Part shown: piece by piece, positions 16,982 through 25,020 of the stretch | Position numbering within the stretch: position 1 is the stretch's first letter | Layout: every line of letters starts with the position of its first letter | DNA from: Desulfolutivibrio sulfoxidireducens | GTDB lineage: Bacteria; Desulfobacterota; Desulfovibrionia; Desulfovibrionales; Desulfovibrionaceae | DNA length: 64,000 nucleotides | Reading direction: 5' to 3' | Assembly (NCBI RefSeq): GCF_013376475.1 | Contig: NZ_CP045508.1 | Location: 2,229,501-2,293,500, forward strand | Notes under the pieces: model-generated | What the model saw: only the letters and a program-made list of their open reading frames with translations | Told to the model about the DNA's origin: nothing | Databases searched by the model: none | Translations under genes and position numbers: made by a program

Positions 16982-18389
16982 TGTGCAACCGGGAACATGG
17001 GTAACACTTTAAACCGGGTACATAGGTGACACTCCGGTTGTTTTTCCCCCAGCCAACGGGGCTGCCAAGCCGAGTTGGGCGGCGGCCGAGAATGGGCCTA
17101 CAAAGAGCCCGTCGGAGGCCGCCGCCCATCTCGGCCACAAAATGATTCCCATTCGCTCAGGGGCCTAACTCCCGACAACGATTCATGAAACCACCCCACA
17201 AGCATCTCTCCGGCAAACACAAGCCATCGATCTTCGTGGTCACGGACCAGGCCGATCTGTTCTTTTCCGAATGCCTCGCCGACAAAACGCAGTGTCCCCT
17301 TCCAAAAAAACATGCCGTCTTTTCGAACGGACCGGACCTCAAAGTAACCTGGATATGTGAATCCCTTTCTACCAGTATAACGCCGAGGCGATGGAGAATA
17401 TACCGATCCTGGCGTTTTCTGCTGCAAGGATTCATGGGGACGAAGCGTATTAAATCGTTCTCTCCAGGCGTCAAAACGATACTGCTGTTCATATATATCA
17501 CGTGCTGGTGGCAATATAGCTTCAAACTTCAATGTTCTATGCATACGCTCATGGCTTCCGTTTTGTTGCGGCTTCCCAGGAGTTATGAATTCTATATCAA
17601 TTCCAATCTGCATCCATCTCAGACTTAAATATGTCAGCCCTCCTGGTCCAGTTGAGCCAAACGGGGAACCATTGTCCATTCTGAGTGCCAGTGGCACTCC
17701 ATACGTAGTGAAGATTGTTTCAAAATCTTTTTCTACTTCAGAGGCCGATTGTTTTCTGTGCCCCTTGCACCACAAGACATATCGGCTATGCAAATCTGTT
17801 ACGGTTAATGGATGGCAGACGAAATGGTCTTTGGTCCGGAACCATCCTTTATAATCCACAGCCCATACATCGTTGGCAGATGTTGGCTCCCTCAAAAAAT
17901 GGGTTTTCGTCTTCCCGTAATTTCGTTTTTTTACTTTTCTGGGAACTACCAAGCCATGGCGATACAATATATCTCCTGCGGTGCTCGCTGAGATGACGTG
18001 GCTTTCCTTCATCTCCATTTCAAGAAGCGCAACAAGCTTTTTCGGACCCCACTTTGGATAGAGGTTGCGCAACTCAATTAACCGTGCTTCTATCTTGTCA
18101 CTGGTCTTATGTGGACATGAATGAGGCGCTCGACTTTGATCTATACAGGCTTCAAAACCACCTTCAGCATGCCTTTCTAACCACTTATAGCCTGTCTTGC
18201 GACTGATTCCATAGTCATGGCAAAGCTGCTGGATCGATTTCATGCCCAGTTGTGTTTCAACGACGAATCGAACACGCTCATCCATGGGATTAACCTGTTT
18301 CCAAGGCATCGGACACCTCCGATACCCTTATCGGAAACTGTTACCCATGTTCCCGGTCTAAACTGTCACCTATGTACCCGGTTCATACA
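16982..18389 (-). mobile_element. IS481-family insertion sequence (1408 bp)
   Basis: One transposase gene lies between inverted ends beginning TGT. Each end holds two direct 25-bp units with ACCGGGWACATRGGTRACA (left units begin near 16988 and 17013; right units near 18382 and 18357, inverted). The outermost unit is the 'GGGAACATGGG' type on the left and the 'GGGTACATAGG' type on the right. A 4-bp CCCC duplication is compatible with the flanks, but these are C-rich. The interior is visibly richer in A/T than the host, indicating recent acquisition. Confidence 0.85.
17098..18309 (-). CDS. IS481-family transposase
   Basis: A 403-residue intact DDE transposase. An N-terminal helix-turn-helix (QLCHDYGISRKTGYKWLERH, residues about 28-48) is followed by an rve integrase core with the three acidic residues in AVDYKGWF, LRMDNGSPFG and QNGSHERMHRTLK. 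The C-terminus has the IS481-typical block around RRYTGRKGFTYPGYFEVR. No frameshift or internal stop was seen, so the element may be active. ATG 18309 could be replaced by the ATG eight codons later (MDERVRF). Codon use is lower in GC than surrounding genes. Confidence 0.92.
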   Translation of the reverse strand: MPWKQVNPMDERVRFVVETQLGMKSIQQLCHDYGISRKTGYKWLERHAEGGFEACIDQSRAPHSCPHKTSDKIEARLIELRNLYPKWGPKKLVALLEMEMKESHVISASTAGDILYRHGLVVPRKVKKRNYGKTKTHFLREPTSANDVWAVDYKGWFRTKDHFVCHPLTVTDLHSRYVLWCKGHRKQSASEVEKDFETIFTTYGVPLALRMDNGSPFGSTGPGGLTYLSLRWMQIGIDIEFITPGKPQQNGSHERMHRTLKFEAILPPARDIYEQQYRFDAWRERFNTLRPHESLQQKTPGSVYSPSPRRYTGRKGFTYPGYFEVRSVRKDGMFFWKGTLRFVGEAFGKEQIGLVRDHEDRWLVFAGEMLVGWFHESLSGVRPLSEWESFCGRDGRRPPTGSL

Positions 18390-18409
18390 CCCCCCCGGAC
18401 CCCCTGACT

Positions 18410-18470
18410 CCGTTCAGTCGCGAAGGCCGGCTGCACGCAATGCGTGCAGCCGGCCTTCGCGACTGAACGG
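18410..18470. repeat. Perfect 61-bp palindrome (30-bp arms, single-base centre)
   Basis: Arms 18410-18439 and 18441-18470 are exact reverse complements around A18440. It lies beside the split GGGGGTCC palindrome. There is no T-run, so a simple intrinsic terminator is less likely than a structured or mobile repeat. About 80 bp of plain sequence separates it from the next palindrome. Confidence 0.9.
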
Positions 18471-18553
18471 AAAGTCATGGATTCCACGGCCGACGCCCTC
18501 CTCCAGGTCGTATTCCCGGCTGGCGGACATAAATTCTCCTCGAACCCCTTCAT

Positions 18554-18610
18554 CCCGTAGCGGCGGGCCGCCTCCGGCGCGACGCGCCGGAGGCGGCCCG
18601 CCGCTACGGG
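18554..18610. repeat. Perfect 57-bp palindrome (28-bp arms, single-base centre)
   Basis: Arms 18554-18581 and 18583-18610 match exactly around A18582. The arm sequence is unrelated to that of the neighbouring palindrome at 18410, but the design is the same: long perfect arms, one central base, then a short spacer and the GGGGGTCC unit. Confidence 0.9.
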
Positions 18611-18615
18611 GGAGA

Positions 18616-18650
18616 GGGGGTCCGGGGGAAATCATTTCCCCCGGGGCGGG
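18616..18650. repeat. Conserved GGGGGTCC palindromic unit, copy 2
   Basis: GGGGTCC leads into an exact palindrome (18622-18644) of five G, AAAT, C, ATTT, five C, followed by GGGGCGGGGTTCGGGG. It lies just after the suhB stop codon (suhB is on the minus strand), so it could serve as the 3' structure of the mreB-suhB message. Confidence 0.65.
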
Positions 18651-18670
18651 GTTCGGGGCGGCAGCCCCGA

Positions 18671-19447
18671 TCATTCCTGGGCCAACAGGTCGAGCATGGG
18701 GGCGTGCAGGTGGCCATTGGAGGCCAGGATGGTCGGGGCGTGGAGGGTGTAGGGGCTGTGGGGAAGGTACTGGGTGACCGTGCCGCCGGCCTCGGTGACC
18801 AGGAGCCATCCGGCGGCGGTATCCCAGGGGTTAAGCGCCTTCTCGTAGAAGGCGTCGAAGCGTCCGGCGGCGGTATAGGCCAAGTCCAGGGCGGCGGAGC
18901 CGGGGCGGCGCACGCCCTGGGTGACGGGAAGGATCTTCGAAAGTTCGGCCAGGATATTCGGGAGATGGGTCTCGATGGCGTAGGGAAAGCCGGTGGCGAT
19001 GAGGGCGTCGGTGAGGGTCCGGGTGTCGGAGACGTGGATGGGAATGTCGTTGCGGGTTGCGCCGCGACCGGCGGCGGCCAGGAAGGTTTCGTTCAGGATG
19101 GGGGCGTGAATGATGGCCAGGGTTACTTTTTGGCCATCCCACAGGGCCACGGAGGTGCACACGAAGGGAAAGCCGTGGGCGTAGTTGGTGGTGCCGTCTA
19201 TGGGATCGATGATCCAGGTTTGCGGGCCGGGGACGGTTGTCGCGGCGGATTCCTCGGCCAGGATGGTGGAATCGGGAAGCAGGCGGCCGAGGTGCTCGAT
19301 CAGAAAGCGTTCCACGGCCGTATCGGTCCGGGTGACCAGGTCGATGCGCCCTTTCTTGCGGATGTCCTTGGGCCGGTCCCAGTGGTCGCGGATGATGTCG
19401 CCGGCCTGGCGCACGATGGCGGCGGCGGAAGCGAGCAGGTCATCCAT
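18671..19447 (-). CDS. suhB: Inositol monophosphatase family protein (SuhB-like)
   Basis: A 258-residue Mg2+-dependent phosphatase. The metal-site motifs are complete: ILAEESAA (Glu), WIIDPIDGTTNYAHGFP (Asp-Pro-Ile-Asp-Gly-Thr) and NPWDTAAGWLLVTEAGG. The family covers inositol-1-phosphatase, histidinol-phosphatase-like enzymes and the ribosome-biogenesis factor SuhB; the exact substrate cannot be told. It follows mreB by 5 nt on the same strand and is probably cotranscribed with it. Confidence 0.88.
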   Translation of the reverse strand: MDDLLASAAAIVRQAGDIIRDHWDRPKDIRKKGRIDLVTRTDTAVERFLIEHLGRLLPDSTILAEESAATTVPGPQTWIIDPIDGTTNYAHGFPFVCTSVALWDGQKVTLAIIHAPILNETFLAAAGRGATRNDIPIHVSDTRTLTDALIATGFPYAIETHLPNILAELSKILPVTQGVRRPGSAALDLAYTAAGRFDAFYEKALNPWDTAAGWLLVTEAGGTVTQYLPHSPYTLHAPTILASNGHLHAPMLDLLAQE

Positions 19448-19452
19448 GCGGA

Positions 19453-20484
19453 TCAGTTGATGAACACGTTGACGAACCGCAGGCGGTCGTCCAGGGTTTT
19501 TCCGGTTCCGCGGACCACGGTGGTCAGGGGATCGTCGTCCACGAAGACGCTCAGGTTGGTTTCCTGGGTGATGAGCTGATCGAGTCCTCTCAAAAGGGCG
19601 CCGCCGCCGGCCAGAAGCAGGCCGTTTTTGGCGATATCGCCCACGAGTTCGGGAGGGGTTTTTTCCAGGGCCTTGAGCACCGCGCTGACGATGATGTTGA
19701 CCGGGTCCTTGATGGCCTCGCGAATCTGGTCATCGGTGATGGTGATGTTCAGCGGCGTGCCGTCGATGAGGCTCTTGCCCGAGACCTCCATGCTTTTGGG
19801 TTCGGGCAGGGGCATGGCGGAACCGATGCGGATCTTGATTTCCTCGGCCAGGTTTTCGCCGATGAGCACCTGGAACTGGTCCTGGACAAAACGCTGGATG
19901 GTTTCGTTCATCTCGTCCCCGGCCACGCGCACGGATTCGGCGTAGGCGATGGTGGACAGGGAGATGACCGCCACCTCGGTGGTGCCGCCGCCGATGTCCA
20001 CGACCATGTTTCCGGTCGGGCGTTCGATGGGCAGCCCGGCGCCGATGGCCGCGGCCATGGGCTCCTCCACGAGGCGCACGTCGCGCGCCCCGGCCAGTTG
20101 CGCCGACTCGATGACGGCGCGTTTTTCCACCTGGGTGATGCCCGTGGGCACGCAGATGACGATTTTGGGTTTGGCGAACCGGAAGCCGTGTATCACCTTG
20201 CGGATGAAAAAGGCGATCATGGCCCGGGTGACCTCGAAGTCGGCGATGACCCCGTCTTTCATGGGCCGGATGGCCCGGATGCGGTCCGGGGTCCGTCCCA
20301 GGAATTCCTTGGCCTCGGTGCCCACGGCCACCAGGGAACCGGAACGATTGTCGATGGCCACCACCGAGGGTTCGTTCAGGACGATGCCTTCGTTTTGAAC
20401 GTAGAGCAGGGTATTGGCCGTTCCCAGATCCATGGCCAAATCTTTGCCGAGAAAATGAAATAACCGGGAAAAAATGCTGCGCAT
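19453..20484 (-). CDS. mreB: Rod shape-determining protein MreB
   Basis: The bacterial actin that guides lateral wall synthesis at the inner membrane. The 343 residues match the usual length and show the phosphate loops AMDLGTANTLLYV and VVDIGGGTTEVAVIS and the adenosine motif LLAGGGALLRGL. ATG 20484 has an AGGA site; upstream in-frame codons to 20589 look non-coding. The N-terminal MRSIFSRLFHFLGKD is an amphipathic membrane-binding helix. mreC and mreD are not adjacent, unlike the common mreBCD order. Confidence 0.95.
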   Translation of the reverse strand: MRSIFSRLFHFLGKDLAMDLGTANTLLYVQNEGIVLNEPSVVAIDNRSGSLVAVGTEAKEFLGRTPDRIRAIRPMKDGVIADFEVTRAMIAFFIRKVIHGFRFAKPKIVICVPTGITQVEKRAVIESAQLAGARDVRLVEEPMAAAIGAGLPIERPTGNMVVDIGGGTTEVAVISLSTIAYAESVRVAGDEMNETIQRFVQDQFQVLIGENLAEEIKIRIGSAMPLPEPKSMEVSGKSLIDGTPLNITITDDQIREAIKDPVNIIVSAVLKALEKTPPELVGDIAKNGLLLAGGGALLRGLDQLITQETNLSVFVDDDPLTTVVRGTGKTLDDRLRFVNVFIN

Positions 20485-20657
20485 GTTTCCTACCAGGTAT
20501 CCAGCTTGCGCCGGGTGTATTTGACAACACAATGGCGCGGGAAGGACATATCCGCGTGATCCGGTTCCGGGTTTGGCCGGCCCGGACAAAGCTCCGGTTC
20601 ATGCCTGCGGGCCAGGGGTTTCAGGGGCGACATGTTAGAGAGCATTCGAGAAAAAGT

Positions 20658-21629
20658 CTACGATGCGGATGGGGGGAGCCGGCTTTTAAGATGCAGATTT
20701 TCCAGGAAAAGAACAAGGTATTCCGAGGCCATGCGGACGAAGCCCTGGATCTCGGGACCAAAGCCCAGGGGCTTTTCATCGGCCAGGACCAGAACCGCCC
20801 GAGTGCGCCGGGCGAAGGTGAGCGGCAGGCAGATGACGCTGCGGAATTCGGCCGCGGCCACGTCCTTGCCGAAAAGCGGCGTGGAGGCGGCTGTGGACTC
20901 CCCGTCCCCGACGAAGGCCGGGGAATGGTTTTTGAAGACCCATCCGATAAGCCCCTGGCCCAGAGTGAATTTCCGGGGAGCGTCCAGGGGGTTTTCGAAG
21001 AGGCTGCGATTCATGGCGTCGAGATAGTAGGAATGTCCGGATTCGTCGCGCACGGCCAGAAAGCAGAAGTCGAAACCGCTGGTCTCGGAGAGAATGCGCA
21101 GCAGGGCGGCCTGGAAGGCGGGCCATTTGGGGTGGGTACGGCGCAGGCCGCTGATGGTCGCCAGGGCCTGATAGTACCGGGCGTCGCGACGATCCCCGGC
21201 CTGGCGGCGCTCGGAGGCGGCATGGGCGCCGGCCATCTCGGCGAACTGCCCGAGGATCTTCTGGTCCTTCTCGCCGAAGGTGAAGGTTTTGCGACTGTCG
21301 AGGCAGATGGCCCCGCCGCCTTCGGTCACGGGACAGCCCATGAAGGCCCGGATGCGGGCCTCGTCTTTCTGGTCGTAGTAGCCGAGAAATCCCCGTTTCT
21401 GGTCGAAATTGCCGACCAGAAGGGGTTTTTGGTTGTGGACGATCCAGCCGGCCAGGCCCATTCCCGGCGAGATGACCACGTCCGCCTTCACGTCGTCGCC
21501 AAGGCTGTAGTACGCCGCCACGCGACAATTCACGGAATCCGGTTCGGGCAGAAAAAGCACGGCCGAATAGGCGTCGAAGACGTTTAAGGCCAAGGCCATG
21601 AGCTTTTGGTAGAACGTGGTGTCGGACAT
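20658..21629 (-). CDS. Protein with two GAF domains
   Basis: A 323-residue soluble protein made of two GAF-type sensor domains (about residues 10-140 and 155-310) and no output domain. Each has the family's late-strand pattern (MGLAGWIVHNQKPLLVGN; GLIGWVFKNHSPAFVGD), so it arose by duplication. The ligand is unknown. With no catalytic partner it may bind another protein, perhaps the adjacent mreB product or the divergent 586-residue protein. It is separated from mreB by 173 bp; the start is ATG 21629. Confidence 0.75.
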   Translation of the reverse strand: MSDTTFYQKLMALALNVFDAYSAVLFLPEPDSVNCRVAAYYSLGDDVKADVVISPGMGLAGWIVHNQKPLLVGNFDQKRGFLGYYDQKDEARIRAFMGCPVTEGGGAICLDSRKTFTFGEKDQKILGQFAEMAGAHAASERRQAGDRRDARYYQALATISGLRRTHPKWPAFQAALLRILSETSGFDFCFLAVRDESGHSYYLDAMNRSLFENPLDAPRKFTLGQGLIGWVFKNHSPAFVGDGESTAASTPLFGKDVAAAEFRSVICLPLTFARRTRAVLVLADEKPLGFGPEIQGFVRMASEYLVLFLENLHLKSRLPPSAS

Positions 21630-21848
21630 GATGGCCTGTTTTCAGGTTTAGCCTGGCACGGCCGGGGCCGTCGAAAAGAAGCGCTTTATTTTTCCCCGTC
21701 AATGGCGTACATACTGCGTTTACCCGCCAGGATGACCAGGATCGAATCTCGCCGCCTTTTGACCTGGATACCCCACTTCCCGGCGAATGGAAAGCGGCTG
21801 TCCCGCTTCCTCCGGCCATCCACCCTTGCAAGGAGACCCGACCGGACC

Positions 21849-23609
21849 ATGGCCTTTACCTGGGAAAAAGCCTTTTGCCGCGTACGTGAGTTCCGTTTCG
21901 CCATTTCTCCCGAAAAGGCGTCGCCCACGGAAATCACAAGGCTCCAGTCCATCCCGGATCTCAAACGGTTTCTGGACCTGGCGCATATCAAGCATTGCCT
22001 GCTTCGGCCCTACTTCGAACACCCCGCCTACCCCCTGGTGGAGGCCCGGGAGCTTCTGCCCTCCTTCGAGGGCGATCTGTACGAGTACAAGGAACTCCCC
22101 GGCTTTTCCATGGTCGCCCTGAGCAGGCCGCTGCGCTATTTCCAGGAGATTTTCCAATACGACATCCTGCACTGCCTGCACGACTACAACGCCGCGGAAC
22201 ACCGGGAGCAATGCCCGCTTGAGCATTCCATTTTCGGCCAAAACATCCGCGCCTTTTGCGCCAGGCTCCCCAAGGTGGCCCAGGATGCCTTCCGGGATGA
22301 CTTTTCAGACCGCGACGTGACCAGTCTGGAGAACTATCCCGCCCTTTTGCCCACCATCCTGCAGATGGACCGGGCTCATGTCTTTTCCCAGGACAGCCAC
22401 GACGACTTCTATCTCTCCGGGGTCTACTGCTCGTTTCCTTCCTATCTGGACACCGAACTCAAGCGCTTCGGCCTGAACATCCGTAAGTTCTCCGTTGGCG
22501 ACGATCGCAAATACGAGCGCAATCGGACCTTCGTCTACCAGTTCCTGATGGAGCTGTACGGATTCCCCATCGTGTCCGAACGGCGCACCTCCTCGGCCCT
22601 GTTCGCCCGCAGGCTCTTCCGCATGGGGGAAAACTTCATGGTCCGGGTCCTGGGACAGACCGACCGGTGCATCACCAGCCTTTTTTCCCATCCCGACGCA
22701 AAATACTATCCCATGGTGGAAAAAATCGCCCTGGTGTCCGTGGACAGCCTGCACAAGGACCTGGTGGCCACTCTCGACGAGGGCGGCTTTTTCGTGGACA
22801 GGAAACGACGGGTGGTCATCCTGCGGGTCACCTACCGCCAGCATAAATTCGACCCCAACAACGTCCGGCAGGAGCGAGCCCTGTCCGTTTCCGCCCAGGA
22901 GATCATCCATCCCCTGACCGCCAAGCCCCTGCTCCGGGTGAACATCATCAAGGACATCTACACCCTGTTCCTGCGCTTAAACGACATCGTGCGCGGGGAA
23001 TACAACGGCCGGGTGATCTACAAGAGAAACGAGGTGGTGGAGAACACGGACACCCATGAAAAACGCCTCAAATTCCTCTATTCCTGGCTCGGCAAGCATC
23101 AACGGCGGATCATCGGCTATTCCGGAGAATTCTATTCCAATGTGGTCAAGGTTCTGGACAATTATCTGCTCAATGCCGACCACTACGACGATTTCGACGC
23201 CATGCGCGAGCTGTACCAGGAGGTCTGGAGTCGCTACAGCTACATCCAACAGGCGCGCAAGGTCAAAGACCTGGAGGATCTCCAGGATCGAGACTACAGG
23301 GGAGAGCACCTCTCCTATCTCAAGATGCTGACGATTTTCGTGGAGATCATGAACGATCTGAAATTCGAAATTGTCAACTACTTCGACGTGCTGGTCGAAA
23401 AGGTCCTGTATATCGGAGAAAAGGTGTTGAGCGACCGGTATCTGGTGGGCAACTACGTACGCCCCCGGGACGAGAAACTCTCCGAATACGGGCTCGCCGT
23501 AAAAAAAACCTATGGCCGGCTGGTGGCCCTTTTGGACGAATTCAAGTCCATTCGCAAGGCCAAGAAAGACCAGGGCCTGGGCCTGACCCTGCCCGCCGAT
23601 CCCCTGTGA
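21849..23609 (+). CDS. Conserved-looking protein of unknown function (586 aa)
   Basis: Not recognised. The 586-residue product lacks a signal peptide or membrane helices. It is rich in aromatic residues and charged pairs and largely helical in its C-terminal third, with long Leu/Tyr heptads around residues 400-570. Codon use is like neighbouring genes. The start ATG 21849 follows an AGGAGA site; the frame is open back to 21606 but that part overlaps the divergent GAF gene's leader. It precedes gcvT by 34 nt and may share its message. The 220 bp upstream hold the promoter region shared with the GAF gene. Confidence 0.8.
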   Translation: MAFTWEKAFCRVREFRFAISPEKASPTEITRLQSIPDLKRFLDLAHIKHCLLRPYFEHPAYPLVEARELLPSFEGDLYEYKELPGFSMVALSRPLRYFQEIFQYDILHCLHDYNAAEHREQCPLEHSIFGQNIRAFCARLPKVAQDAFRDDFSDRDVTSLENYPALLPTILQMDRAHVFSQDSHDDFYLSGVYCSFPSYLDTELKRFGLNIRKFSVGDDRKYERNRTFVYQFLMELYGFPIVSERRTSSALFARRLFRMGENFMVRVLGQTDRCITSLFSHPDAKYYPMVEKIALVSVDSLHKDLVATLDEGGFFVDRKRRVVILRVTYRQHKFDPNNVRQERALSVSAQEIIHPLTAKPLLRVNIIKDIYTLFLRLNDIVRGEYNGRVIYKRNEVVENTDTHEKRLKFLYSWLGKHQRRIIGYSGEFYSNVVKVLDNYLLNADHYDDFDAMRELYQEVWSRYSYIQQARKVKDLEDLQDRDYRGEHLSYLKMLTIFVEIMNDLKFEIVNYFDVLVEKVLYIGEKVLSDRYLVGNYVRPRDEKLSEYGLAVKKTYGRLVALLDEFKSIRKAKKDQGLGLTLPADPL

Positions 23610-23643
23610 CCGGCTCACCCAGAAATTTTTTGGAGGTTACGTC

Positions 23644-24723
23644 GTGGAAAGCCTGTCCAACACACCCCTGACCGAACATCACACCAGCCTCGGGGCCAGA
23701 ATCGTCCCCTTCGCCGGCTTCGCCATGCCGGTGCAATACACCTCCATCCTGGCCGAACACGCCCACACCAGGACCGAGGCCGCCGTCTTCGACATCTGCC
23801 ACATGGGCGAATTCACGGTCCAGGGGCCTGGCGCGGCCAGCGCCCTGAACCGGTGCGTCAGCCAGGACGTGGAGACCCTCGGCGTCGGCAAATGCCGCTA
23901 TGGATTCCTGGTCGACGACACCGGCGGGGTCATCGACGATCTCATCGTCTACCGTCTGGAGAGCGAGCGGTTCATGATCGTGGTCAACGCCTCCCGGATC
24001 GCCGCGGACTTCGCCCGGCTCAAGGCGCTTCTGCCCCCCGCGATCCTTCTGGAGGACATCTCGGTCCAGACGGCCAAGATCGACCTGCAAGGCCCAAAAT
24101 CCTTCGCGGTCCTCAAGGCCCTTCTGCCTGGAAACTGGGCCGCTCTCAACTATTTCAACTTCACCTGGACCAGCTTCGAGAATCTCCCGCTCATGGTCAG
24201 CCGCACCGGCTACACCGGCGAACTGGGCTACGAATTCTTCCTTCCGGCCTACAAGGCCGTGGCCCTGTGGGAGCGGCTTTTGGCCGACGCGCGGATCAAG
24301 CCGGCCGGACTCGGGGCCCGGGACACCCTGCGCCTGGAGATGGGCTATCCCCTCTACGGCCAGGACCTGGACGAGGAGCATACCCCAAGCGAGGCCGGAT
24401 ACGGCGGCCTGCTCAAGGCCGGGGAATTCATGGGCTGCGCCGGGGCCAGGCTGGTTCGGGAACGGCTCGTGGCCCTGTCCATCCCGGGACGGCGCAGCGC
24501 CCGGCATCACGATGTGGTTTTCTCTCAGGGCGTGGAGGTCGGCCGGGTGACCAGCGCCTCCTTCGCCCCGAGCCTGGGACATGCCGTGGCCCTGGCCTAC
24601 GTGGATTCCAGCGTCGCCGAGAACACGGATTTCACCATCCGCGCGGCCAAGACCGAGCTTGCCGCCACCCGGACCGACCTGCCCTTCTACAAGGGAGGCA
24701 CGGCCCGGATGAAGCTGGCATAG
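23644..24723 (+). CDS. gcvT: Glycine cleavage system T protein (aminomethyltransferase)
   Basis: Transfers the aminomethyl carbon from lipoylated H protein to tetrahydrofolate, releasing ammonia. The 359 residues are full length with FDICHMGEF near residue 42 (catalytic Asp), RTGYTGELGYEFF and the folate-binding RDTLRLEMGYPLYGQDLDE. GTG 23644 is the start, preceded by a strong GGAGG site. gcvH and gcvPA/PB are not in the window. No glycine riboswitch can fit in the 34-nt gap upstream. Confidence 0.93.
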   Translation: MESLSNTPLTEHHTSLGARIVPFAGFAMPVQYTSILAEHAHTRTEAAVFDICHMGEFTVQGPGAASALNRCVSQDVETLGVGKCRYGFLVDDTGGVIDDLIVYRLESERFMIVVNASRIAADFARLKALLPPAILLEDISVQTAKIDLQGPKSFAVLKALLPGNWAALNYFNFTWTSFENLPLMVSRTGYTGELGYEFFLPAYKAVALWERLLADARIKPAGLGARDTLRLEMGYPLYGQDLDEEHTPSEAGYGGLLKAGEFMGCAGARLVRERLVALSIPGRRSARHHDVVFSQGVEVGRVTSASFAPSLGHAVALAYVDSSVAENTDFTIRAAKTELAATRTDLPFYKGGTARMKLA

Positions 24724-24749
24724 GCAGAAAGAAGACGAGCCTCCGGCGG

Positions 24750-24787
24750 CCAGGGAGGAAACCTTTTGAAAAAGGTTTCCTCCCTGG
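24750..24787. terminator. 18-bp hairpin after gcvT
   Basis: Arms 24750-24767 and 24770-24787 pair perfectly with a 2-nt loop; the upper stem ends AACCTTTT/AAAAGGTT. It is preceded by GCCTCCGGCGGCC, the same lead-in found before the hairpin at 49174. It probably ends the gcvT transcript, though the trailing sequence is not a T-run. Confidence 0.55.
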
Positions 24788-24867
24788 ACCCTCCTTCGAA
24801 AACTTGTAACGCGCTTCGCGAAGCCGTTCCCGCTTCCGGAGGCATCACCCGCCAGGCAGCCCGGTTC

Positions 24868-24924
24868 TTCCGGCGTTCCTCGCCGCCCCGGCCCTTTGGG
24901 CCGGGGCGGCGAGGAACGCCGGAA
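24868..24924. repeat. Perfect long palindrome (27-bp arms, 3-base loop)
   Basis: Arms 24868-24894 and 24898-24924 are exact reverse complements around TTT. It stands immediately before the GGGGGTCC unit, as at 18554-18650, with unrelated arm sequence. Confidence 0.9.
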
Positions 24925-24929
24925 ATCGG

Positions 24930-24958
24930 GGGGTCCGGGGGGGAATGATTCCCCCCGG
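24930..24958. repeat. Conserved GGGGGTCC palindromic unit, copy 3
   Basis: GGGGTCC is followed by a palindrome of G-run, AAT, G, ATT, C-run centred at 24947. The tail (GGGTTCGGGG-like, then a GGGGGCGCAGCCCCC hairpin at about 24977-24993) again matches the copy at 18616. It ends about 25 nt before rsmE. Confidence 0.65.
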
Positions 24959-25020
24959 GCGGGAAGGGGTTCGGGGAGGGGGCGCAGCCCCCTTCCCGAT
25001 GCGCAAGGTCACAACGCCCT

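Noticed and set aside
14533-17007. An 824-codon minus-strand open frame opposite the glutamate synthase genes
   Set aside because: It is a mirror of GC-rich codons; its translation has no domain and the plus strand has clear glutamate synthase motifs.
18410-18660. CRISPR-like array
   Set aside because: The palindromes are not direct repeats, are unequal in sequence and have no regular spacers or cas genes.
23610-23643. Glycine riboswitch before gcvT
   Set aside because: The gap is only 34 nt, too short for the aptamer.
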